From: Candidatus Adiutrix sp.
GTDB lineage: Bacteria; Desulfobacterota; Desulfarculia; Adiutricales; Adiutricaceae
Length of the DNA stretch: 12,026 nt
Direction of reading: 5' to 3'
Assembly: GCA_031273445.1 (NCBI GenBank)
Contig: JAISRV010000204.1
Span: forward strand, 1-12,026
The notes under the pieces were generated by a model. That model was not told the DNA's origin. It worked only from the letters and a program-made list of their open reading frames with translations, and did not search any database. Both the position numbers and the translations under genes were made by a program. Positions 7,351 through 12,026 of this stretch are shown here, in pieces. The stretch's first letter is position 1. The number at the start of each line of letters is the position of its first letter.

Positions 7351-7789
7351 TTTTGTCCTCGCCGCGGACCATGGTTATAAAATTGACTTTGGTGGTCATG
7401 ATGTCCTTTGTTTCCCGATTGATCCGGCCAAGCCGCTCCCGCCTCAACTGTTCGAAAAAAGGCGCCAGGGCTTCGGCATAAGCGCGGTTTTGCGCCAGAG
7501 CGTCGCCCAGGGCCGCCAGTTCGGCTTTGGCGGCGTTTCGCCCGGCCACCCAAGCCTGGCCGATGTGGTCTTCATGCTTTACGGCGCAGCGGGTGACCAG
7601 CATTTCGCCGATGTTGAACAGAGCTCCGGTGTTTCCCTGGCGCCCGCGCACCATGATCAGGCCTGTTTCCGGCGGGCGGATGAATTCGTATTTCAAGTTT
7701 TGACGATAGCCGTCGAGGCCCCGGCGCAGCGAAGCCGAAGAGGCCAGGGTCAACAATTCCAGATATTGCCGGCGGCAGGGCTGAGACAT
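7343..7789 (-). CDS. phnG: C-P lyase core subunit PhnG
   Basis: Small core subunit of PhnGHIJ. At 148 residues it is the same size as E. coli PhnG (150). Recognised blocks are RQNLKYEFIRPPETGLIMVRGRQGNTGALFNIGEM (listed here as YEFIRPPETGLIMVRGR, then GNTGALFNIGEM), LVTRCAVK, GQAWVAGRNAAKAELAAL, and the C-terminal TTKVNFITMVRGE, which matches the TKV-F-TMVRG ending of the family. The ATG overlaps the stop of the upstream DUF1045 gene as TAATG, so the phosphoesterase-like protein is translated in register with the core subunits. Confidence 0.95.
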   Translation of the reverse strand: MSQPCRRQYLELLTLASSASLRRGLDGYRQNLKYEFIRPPETGLIMVRGRQGNTGALFNIGEMLVTRCAVKHEDHIGQAWVAGRNAAKAELAALGDALAQNRAYAEALAPFFEQLRRERLGRINRETKDIMTTKVNFITMVRGEDKND

Positions 7790-8478
7790 TATTCGCCGTT
7801 AAGCGGAAAGACTTTCAAAGCCGTAAACGGCCTTTCGCGGTCTTCCTGATATAAAAGGGTTAAAGCGCCAAAAATATTTTCCCGGGCCAAAACCGGCTGA
7901 AAATATTCTTCCATAAACTTGATCAGGGCCGCCGCCGTCCGCCCTGAATCGACAGGCCCGGTCAGCGTCATATGGAACTTGAAATCATCCAGCACCAGGT
8001 GATAGCCCCAATTTTTCAGATTTTCGGCCAGGCGCGGCGCAAGCCGGCCGCGTCTTTCGATATCCGCCGGGCTCAGCGGCGCGCTCAAACCGCGCAAACA
8101 GACCAGGCATTTTTTTTCCAGATCCGCCAGTTCCCTGGATTCCCGGCTTAAAGTCAGGGCCAGGAATTTGGCCTCCACAAACGAAACCTTAAGCGGAGGC
8201 AGTTTAAACGGCCGAGTTTCAGCCGCCAGTTTGGCCAGGGCCGCCATGAGTTCATTTTTTGAACCGTTCAATTCAAAAGGGGCCTTGATCGTGCCGTGAA
8301 AGCCGTAGAATCTTGGCTCAGCCGTAAGATATTCCCTGTCCGGGCAAGGCGGCGCCTCCCTTTTTTCCAGTTGCGGACTGTTTTCGGAAAAAACCGACCT
8401 CCCCAACAGGGTGGCCCCCAGCCGATAAAACTCCGATTGTTCAGGCGGCACGAAATAGACCGCGTAGCGACCGGCCAT
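7789..8478 (-). CDS. DUF1045 / 2H phosphoesterase-like phosphonate-operon protein
   Basis: A 229-residue protein of the DUF1045 family, found in the phn operons of many bacteria. Two HxT motifs characteristic of 2H phosphoesterases are visible: FHGTIKAPF with His61 and Thr63, and FHMTLTGPV with His169 and Thr171, about 108 residues apart. Members of the 2H superfamily often act on cyclic phosphates. RYAVYFVP at the N-terminus and PRFYGFHGT are typical of DUF1045. No signal peptide is present, so it should be cytoplasmic. It lies between phnE (stop one base before) and phnG, the position of phnF in E. coli, while phnF, phnO and phnP are absent. I infer it may open the 5-phosphoribosyl 1,2-cyclic phosphate made by PhnJ. 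That activity is not shown by the sequence. Confidence 0.88.
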   Translation of the reverse strand: MAGRYAVYFVPPEQSEFYRLGATLLGRSVFSENSPQLEKREAPPCPDREYLTAEPRFYGFHGTIKAPFELNGSKNELMAALAKLAAETRPFKLPPLKVSFVEAKFLALTLSRESRELADLEKKCLVCLRGLSAPLSPADIERRGRLAPRLAENLKNWGYHLVLDDFKFHMTLTGPVDSGRTAAALIKFMEEYFQPVLARENIFGALTLLYQEDRERPFTALKVFPLNGE

Positions 8479-8479
8479 T

Positions 8480-9271
8480 TTAGATAAAGGCCTTTCTTAA
8501 GCGTTGCGAAATCAAATCGAAAAAGGTCACCGCCGCGATGATGATGATCATCACCGCGCAGGTTTCCTGAAAATAGAAGCCGCGAATGAGTTCCCACAAA
8601 ATCACGCCGATGCCTCCGGCCCCCACCATGCCCAGCACCATGGCCGAGCGGACATTGGATTCAAAACGGTAAAGAGCGTAGGAAGTCCAGAGGGGAAACA
8701 CTTGGGGGATAACGCCGAAATATACTTCGGCCAGCCAGGGGGAGCCGGTGGACCTTATGCCTTCCACCGGCCCCGGCTCAATGGCTTCAACCGCTTCGGA
8801 AAACAGTTTGGCCAGGATGCCGGTAGTGTGAACCCACAGGGCCAGCACTCCGGCGAAAGGCCCCAGGCCGACGGTGACGACGAAAAGCATGGCGAAAATC
8901 ATTTCGTTAATGGCCCTGGCGGCGTCCATCAGCCGGCGAACCGGCTGATGAACCCACCAGGGAACCATATTAACCGCGCTCAGTATGCCCAGGGGCACGG
9001 CGCAAATAACCGCCAGCAAAGTCCCCCAAACGGCTATTTGAAAAGTCGCGGCCATCTCCTGCATGTAGACGCGCCAGTCATGGAAGTTCGGCGGAAAAAA
9101 GTCGCCGGCCAAAGTCAGCATATTCTTATAGTCTTTTACAAGACCCAGGGGATTCATCTCGGCCCCTCGCCAAGCCCAGATTAAAAGCCAGACCGTAACC
9201 ACGGCCCACAGGCCTCGTCGTTTGAGCTTGCGCCGCGCTGTGGCGGCTTCGTTTTTAAAATCCGTCTTCAT
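8480..9271 (-). CDS. phnE: Phosphonate ABC transporter permease PhnE
   Basis: Inner-membrane permease of the phosphonate importer PhnCDE. The 263-residue protein has a basic N-terminus (RRKLKRRG), a first membrane segment at about 20-35, and further segments near 77-100, 123-152 and 238-254. The permease EAA loop is present as [19 protein letters not shown] followed by [11 protein letters not shown], and [14 protein letters not shown] is a PhnE hallmark. It starts 14 bases after the phnD stop with a modest GGG Shine-Dalgarno sequence and ends one base before the DUF1045 gene. E. coli K-12 has a known frameshift in phnE. Here the frame is intact and looks functional. Confidence 0.96.
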   Translation of the reverse strand: MKTDFKNEAATARRKLKRRGLWAVVTVWLLIWAWRGAEMNPLGLVKDYKNMLTLAGDFFPPNFHDWRVYMQEMAATFQIAVWGTLLAVICAVPLGILSAVNMVPWWVHQPVRRLMDAARAINEMIFAMLFVVTVGLGPFAGVLALWVHTTGILAKLFSEAVEAIEPGPVEGIRSTGSPWLAEVYFGVIPQVFPLWTSYALYRFESNVRSAMVLGMVGAGGIGVILWELIRGFYFQETCAVMIIIIAAVTFFDLISQRLRKAFI

Positions 9272-9285
9272 ATGGACCCGGCTGT

Positions 9286-10251
9286 TTATTCAAGCTCTTT
9301 TAAGCGACGTTCGACATCCTGCAGTTTGGCTTGTTTCTGGCCGGCCTCCATGGTCGAATCGTTTTCCAATTTGGTTTTCTCCTTGAACAGCTCCAACTGG
9401 CGAATCGGTTTAAGCTGATTGTCGTCTGAATTCTTAAAGCCCTTCCAGCCCAGGTCGGCTAAAATTTTAATTTCCTTAGCCTCCCCGCCTCGGCCGTAAT
9501 TGAGCATAAAATCTTTAACGACGCTTTTGACCGCGCCATCGAGGTCTTTGCGCCAGATCAGGGGATCGCTGGGGATGAGCGGGCTGGTCCAGATTACTTT
9601 TATCAGCTTCTTTTTATCCGGGGCCGTTTTAACCAGGCGGTCGAGGTTTTCGCTGTTGTTGGTGGCCACGTCGACCTGCTTATTGGCCACGGACAGGGCG
9701 TTGGTTTCATGGCTGGCGTTGACGGCGCGTTTGAAAGCGGTTTTAGGGTCAACGTTATTTAGGGCGAAAACATAGTAAGACGGCACTAAAAAGCCGGAAG
9801 TCGAGTTCGGGTCGCCATTGCCGAAAGTCAGATTTTTGCTGTTTTTAAGCACGTCTTCCAGGCTGTTCAGAGGGGCGTCGACATGCGTGATCAGATGCGA
9901 GTAATAGCCTTCGCTGCCGTCGGCGCTGACCGTTTGGACGAAGATTTCGGCATTGGCCCGATCGACCGCTTCCATGGCCGCTTTATTGCCGACCCAGGCG
10001 ATGTCCACTTTGCCGAAACGCATGGCTTCAATCACCCCGGCATAATCCGTGGCGAAGAACGGTTTAAAGGTCAGGCCTGTTTTCGCGGACATGTCGTCGA
10101 GCAGCGGCTCCCATATTTGCCGCAAATTCTGCGATGACTCAGTGGAAATGATGCCCAGGTTGATTTCTTTTTCAGCGGCCTGAGCCGAGGCGCCGCCAAA
10201 AACCGTCAAAAGAGCCAAACCGACAATAATTTTTAAAAAGCTCGTTTTCAT
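9286..10251 (-). CDS. phnD: Phosphonate ABC transporter substrate-binding protein PhnD
   Basis: Periplasmic binding protein that delivers phosphonates to PhnE. The 321-residue precursor has a signal peptide ([19 protein letters not shown] then GASAQA) with probable cleavage after Ala25. No lipobox Cys is seen. The mature part shows [20 protein letters not shown], the binding-site region [49 protein letters not shown] with the serine/threonine cluster that grips the phosphonate oxygens in this family, and [11 protein letters not shown]. The C-terminal 35 residues are rich in Lys, Glu and Gln and probably form a helix or short coiled coil. A good AGGAG lies 6 bases before the ATG, the best Shine-Dalgarno sequence inside the operon, which fits the need for many copies of binding protein. 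Confidence 0.95.
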   Translation of the reverse strand: MKTSFLKIIVGLALLTVFGGASAQAAEKEINLGIISTESSQNLRQIWEPLLDDMSAKTGLTFKPFFATDYAGVIEAMRFGKVDIAWVGNKAAMEAVDRANAEIFVQTVSADGSEGYYSHLITHVDAPLNSLEDVLKNSKNLTFGNGDPNSTSGFLVPSYYVFALNNVDPKTAFKRAVNASHETNALSVANKQVDVATNNSENLDRLVKTAPDKKKLIKVIWTSPLIPSDPLIWRKDLDGAVKSVVKDFMLNYGRGGEAKEIKILADLGWKGFKNSDDNQLKPIRQLELFKEKTKLENDSTMEAGQKQAKLQDVERRLKELE

Positions 10252-10266
10252 TTGCTGCTCCTGCTT

Positions 10267-10294
10267 AAGGGCCGCCGGAATTCAGGCGGCCTTT
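10267..10294. other. GC-rich hairpin in the phnC-phnD gap
   Basis: A perfect 7-bp inverted repeat GGCCGCC / GGCGGCC with an 8-base loop (GGAATTCA) lies 16 bases upstream of phnD. On the plus strand it is followed by five T, like an intrinsic terminator that would stop antisense transcription into phnC. On the sense (minus) strand no U-run follows, so it more likely acts as a stabilising or processing hairpin between the ATPase gene and the binding-protein gene. Confidence 0.45.
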
Positions 10295-10344
10295 TTAGGT
10301 ATTGACTCGCCGAATGAACGCGTGATTTCGTCAAAGCCTGAAAA

Positions 10345-11214
10345 TCACAATGCTTTCGCCGCCGAGGCGTCGGGATATTCACTGGCGTTCTGTATGGACG
10401 GGTCTATAAACCGCCAGATTCGCGGTTTTTCTGTTTTCTGGTCAGCCATAGGCGCCTGGGCTTCGTCCAAATCGCCTTCGTAAATCTCCCTTAACATTTC
10501 CGAGTTTAAATCAGCCGACGGGCCGTCGTAGACCACGCGGCCGCTTTTCAGGGCCACCACCCGGGAACAGTAATTAAGGGCGTACTCGACCTGATGCAGG
10601 GTGACCACAACCGTGATCGCCTCCTCCTGGTTGAGATTGCGCAATATTTCCATGATTTTTTTTGATGACTGCGGGTCGAGGGAGGCGATGGGTTCGTCCG
10701 CCAGAATCAAGTCGGCTTTTTGCACCAGCGCCCTGGCGATGGCCGCGCGCTGCTGCTGGACTCCGGACAAAGTGGAGGCCCTTTGCCGCATTTTGTCCAG
10801 AATGCCGACTTTCAGCAGGGCTTTTTGAGCCAAAGCATGATCTTCGGCTTTAAAGAAAAACAGCAAAGACCGCCATAAGGCGGTGCGGCCCAGGGCGCCT
10901 AAAAGAACGTTGTGATAAACGCTCAGACGGCCCACCAGATTGAATTGCTGAAAAATGACGCCAATGCCCCGCCGCAGTTTTCTTATTTGGCGATTCAAAC
11001 AGCCGTCAGTTTGAATTTCAGCTTGATTGACCTTAACGGAACAGCAGGCGGCGTTGGAGGCCGTCAACCCGGCCAGGTGACGCATTAAGGTTGATTTGCC
11101 CGAGCCGGAGGCCCCGATCAGGGCCACCATTTCGCCTTTCTTCACTTCGAGGTCCACGCCTTGCAGAGCCGTGACCGCGCCGAAAGTCTTCCATAGGTTT
11201 TTTACCGCTATCAT
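10345..11214 (-). CDS. phnC: Phosphonate ABC transporter ATPase PhnC
   Basis: ATPase that powers phosphonate import with PhnD and PhnE. Seen: Walker A GASGSGKST at residues 34-42, Q-loop VIFQQFNLVGRLSVYHNVLLG (as FQQFNLV), GALGRTALWRSL typical of PhnC, Walker B LILADEPIASLD with Glu174, and the switch His207 in VVTLHQVEYAL. The ABC signature reads LSGVQQQR instead of the usual LSGGQQQR: Val152 replaces the second glycine, by one base change in the codon at 10759-10761. After the usual PhnC end there is an extra tail of about 36 residues (from APMADQKTEK to AAKAL). A strong AAAGGGGG Shine-Dalgarno sequence lies 5 bases before the ATG. It is the first gene of the operon. The 289-residue length exceeds E. 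coli PhnC (262). Confidence 0.95.
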   Translation of the reverse strand: MIAVKNLWKTFGAVTALQGVDLEVKKGEMVALIGASGSGKSTLMRHLAGLTASNAACCSVKVNQAEIQTDGCLNRQIRKLRRGIGVIFQQFNLVGRLSVYHNVLLGALGRTALWRSLLFFFKAEDHALAQKALLKVGILDKMRQRASTLSGVQQQRAAIARALVQKADLILADEPIASLDPQSSKKIMEILRNLNQEEAITVVVTLHQVEYALNYCSRVVALKSGRVVYDGPSADLNSEMLREIYEGDLDEAQAPMADQKTEKPRIWRFIDPSIQNASEYPDASAAKAL

Positions 11215-11274
11215 GTCGACCCCCTTTAAGTGGTGATCAAATGATAACCGGCCAACGTCACGTCCCCATAACCG

Positions 11275-11282
11275 TTGCGCAA
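11275..11282. promoter_or_regulatory. Palindromic TTGCGCAA site, copy 1
   Basis: A perfect 8-bp palindrome whose flanks also pair with copy 2 (CGTTGCGCAA here against TTGCGCAACG at copy 2), about 60 bp upstream of the phnC ATG. Two identical palindromes 33 bp apart, close to three helical turns, look like a paired operator for a dimeric regulator. The regulator is unknown. Confidence 0.4.
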
Positions 11283-11307
11283 AAAATAAGTCACATTACG
11301 GCGACGA

Positions 11308-11315
11308 TTGCGCAA
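11308..11315. promoter_or_regulatory. Palindromic TTGCGCAA site, copy 2
   Basis: Second perfect copy of the 8-bp palindrome, about 93 bp upstream of phnC. Just beyond it at 11320-11332 lies another inverted repeat, TTGATT-T-AATCAA, one base shorter in spacing than a standard FNR/Crp-family box. Confidence 0.4.
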
Positions 11316-11462
11316 CGATTTGATTTAATCAAGCGCCGCCGGAGGCGTTTTTCGGTTCCGGCCGACCGTCCGGGCCGCGATAAGCGGTTCGGCGGCGCGA
11401 GCCAGGCTCCATTATATCCTTTCGGTTGATTAAGACGGCGAATTTACGGGCCAGGAGCTCAG

Positions 11463-11490
11463 CTTAATATTAATATATATTAATATTAAG
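11463..11490. repeat. Perfect 28-bp AT-rich palindrome
   Basis: Both 14-bp arms match exactly, and the palindrome contains two copies of TTAATATTAA (11464-11473 and 11480-11489). It covers the -10 of the candidate phnC promoter, so it could be an operator. Because it is almost pure A+T it could also be a low-complexity structural element. Confidence 0.6.
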
Positions 11491-11499
11491 TCATATCAA
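11472..11499 (-). promoter_or_regulatory. Candidate phn operon promoter
   Basis: On the minus strand TTGATA (11499-11494) and TATATT (11477-11472) lie 16 bp apart, each matching the sigma-70 consensus at 5 of 6 positions. A start near 11465 would leave a leader of about 250 nt before phnC that carries the TTGCGCAA sites. Another TATAAT exists on the same strand at 11521-11516 without a good -35. AT-rich sequence makes chance matches likely. Confidence 0.35.
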
Positions 11500-11569
11500 T
11501 AATATAAAAAATTGCATTATATAAATATTGTCATAATATCATTTTTGTCTTGACTTTATATAACTCAAT

Positions 11570-11701
11570 ATGTTATTTTCAATCCATTCATGGTTGACCA
11601 TAGATATCGAACTTAAACGAACAAGTGTTGAAGCAGCAACCTGTAACGCCGTCGGCGAAACCTACCAAAATCGCGGCTTTGAAAAAACAGCAAGAAGATG
11701 A
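11570..11701 (+). CDS. Possible small ORF of 43 codons upstream of the URO-D-like gene
   Basis: An open frame from ATG 11570 to TGA 11699-11701 encodes a 43-residue peptide beginning MLFSIHSWLTIDIELKR and ending GFEKTARR. I do not recognise it. No Shine-Dalgarno sequence precedes it and its ATG falls inside the AT-rich promoter region. Its stop overlaps the ATG of a second, 23-codon frame (11698-11769) as ATGA, whose TAG lies 5 bases before the URO-D-like start. It could be chance, a leader peptide, or a gene remnant. Confidence 0.15.
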   Translation: MLFSIHSWLTIDIELKRTSVEAATCNAVGETYQNRGFEKTARR

Positions 11702-11760
11702 AGCCTGACGGAAGGTCATGCGCCAGTCGGCCTGTTGCATTTAGGGCATCTCGTCAACTC

Positions 11761-11766
11761 AGGAGG
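11761..11766 (+). promoter_or_regulatory. Strong ribosome binding site for the URO-D-like gene
   Basis: AGGAGG lies 8 bases before the ATG at 11775. This full-consensus Shine-Dalgarno sequence decides both the strand and the start of the divergent gene against the minus-strand open frame that covers the same DNA. Confidence 0.85.
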
Positions 11767-11774
11767 TAGAAGTT

Positions 11775-12026
11775 ATGAGTCGCGTCTTGTATGAAGAAAA
11801 TATGGATCGCATCCAAAAAACCATTCGCTTTGAAAAAACGGACAGACCTCCGGTGGCGCCGTCCGGTGCGGGTTGCTGCACTCAGGTTCTCGGCATCAGC
11901 ATGGCCGAGTATTGCGGGGCCATGGCCGGAACAGCCGACATGCATATAAAGAGCTGGACCAGTCTCAAACCGATGATTGACGGAGTTCATTGCGTCAACT
12001 TTCATCCCTTCGTTTTGACTCATTTG
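11775..12026 (+). CDS. Uroporphyrinogen decarboxylase-family protein (MtaA/corrinoid methyltransferase-like), N-terminal part
   Basis: Eighty-four codons from ATG 11775 stay open to the window end. The start MSRVLYEENMDRIQKTIRF, then EKTDRPPVAPSGAGCC, LGISMAEYCGAMAGTADMHI, and LKPMIDGVHCVN, fits the N-terminus of the uroporphyrinogen decarboxylase superfamily, in which an R-hydrophobic start helix is followed by DRPPV and a substrate-pocket loop. Members outside haem synthesis, such as MtaA and MtbA, move methyl groups between corrinoid proteins and thiols in anaerobes. The two adjacent Cys and the lack of the canonical decarboxylase start (FLRAC-type block) favour a methyltransferase-like role, but the catalytic residues lie outside the window. 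It is divergent from phn, so a link to phosphonate use is only possible. Confidence 0.65.
   Translation, partial: MSRVLYEENMDRIQKTIRFEKTDRPPVAPSGAGCCTQVLGISMAEYCGAMAGTADMHIKSWTSLKPMIDGVHCVNFHPFVLTHL

Larger units (their letters stand above)
11215..11774. other. 560-bp divergent intergenic region between phnC and the URO-D-like gene
   Basis: No convincing long gene lies here. The phnC-proximal half (11215-11460) is GC-moderate and holds several small palindromes and an ATAACCG repeated 24 bp apart (11244-11250, 11268-11274). The middle (11461-11580) is strongly AT-rich with a 28-bp palindrome and promoter-like hexamers on both strands. On the plus strand TTGTCT (11545-11550) and TATGTT (11569-11574), 18 bp apart, could serve the divergent gene, but this is weak. 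The last part (11581-11774) is GC-moderate with two tiny open frames. I see no tRNA, riboswitch consensus or CRISPR repeat. Confidence 0.7.

Noticed and set aside
8504..9184. 226-codon plus-strand frame antisense to phnE
   Set aside because: It is rich in His, Gly and Gln as expected from an antisense reading of a membrane protein gene. PhnE is clearly the real product.
4699..10315. 12-bp repeat TTGACTCGCCGA present in both the phnJ-phnK and phnC-phnD gaps
   Set aside because: A few 12-bp matches are expected by chance in 12 kb, and no further identity extends around them.
11335..11355. Plus-strand short hairpin CGCC/GGCG followed by TTTTT as a terminator
   Set aside because: The stem is only 4 bp and no plus-strand transcript is known to end there.
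11241..11429. Plus-strand open frame of 62 codons in the phnC upstream region
   Set aside because: No Shine-Dalgarno sequence, arginine-rich low-quality translation, and it runs over the palindromic sites. It is probably non-coding.
11528..11556. TTGTCAT and TTGTCTT as a possible Pho box for the phn or divergent gene
   Set aside because: The two elements are 17 bp apart, not 11, and no third unit continues the period.
11641..11774. Possible cobalamin riboswitch before the URO-D-like gene
   Set aside because: Fragments such as GCGCCAGTCGG recall the B12 box region, but the conserved blocks and their order are not present.
11754..12023. Minus-strand open frame of 89 codons at the window end
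   Set aside because: It is the shadow of the plus-strand URO-D-like gene, which has a full AGGAGG Shine-Dalgarno sequence and a recognisable protein sequence.

Overview
This window carries a nearly complete carbon-phosphorus (C-P) lyase operon for phosphonate use, read on the minus strand from about position 11214 down to 1402. Its order is phnC, phnD, phnE, a DUF1045-type 2H phosphoesterase gene, phnG, phnH, phnI, phnJ, phnK, phnL, phnM, phnN. The first genes of a phosphate (Pst) transporter, pstC and a truncated pstA, follow on the same strand at the low-coordinate end. On the plus strand at the high-coordinate end, a divergent gene for a uroporphyrinogen decarboxylase/corrinoid methyltransferase-like protein runs off the window.

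How the genes work together: PhnD captures phosphonate in the periplasm and PhnE/PhnC import it. PhnI, with PhnG, PhnH and PhnL, couples it to the ribose of ATP. PhnM removes pyrophosphate. The radical-SAM enzyme PhnJ breaks the C-P bond and leaves a 5-phosphoribosyl 1,2-cyclic phosphate. PhnN makes PRPP from ribose 1,5-bisphosphate. The enzyme that should open the cyclic phosphate (PhnP) is not in the window. The DUF1045 protein, with two HxT motifs, sits where E. coli has phnF and is a candidate to fill that gap. Most junctions overlap or abut (for example TAATG, TGATG, ATGA, and 8-bp overlaps), which implies tight translational coupling. The main internal gaps are phnC-phnD (93 bp, with a strong hairpin), phnJ-phnK (69 bp) and phnN-pstC (146 bp).

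Regulation: the phnN-pstC gap contains four consecutive 11-bp repeats with the architecture of a Pho box, followed by a TATAAA -10 element, so pstCA probably has its own PhoB-type promoter. The 560-bp divergent region upstream of phnC shows no Pho box that I can recognise. It contains a perfect 28-bp AT palindrome overlapping a good minus-strand promoter candidate, two copies of TTGCGCAA 33 bp apart, and a TTGATT/AATCAA inverted repeat. This suggests a different or additional regulator for phn.

Organism: the DNA is GC-rich (roughly mid-50s percent by eye) with AT-rich intergenic sequence. The genes are bacterial, of Gram-negative type (periplasmic binding protein with a classical signal peptide). 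A corrinoid-methyltransferase-like neighbour and dense coupled operons would suit an anaerobic proteobacterium or Desulfobacterota, but this is a weak inference. The core system is known. The parts worth a second look are the DUF1045 gene replacing phnF/phnP, the altered ABC signature in PhnC, and the cis-elements.
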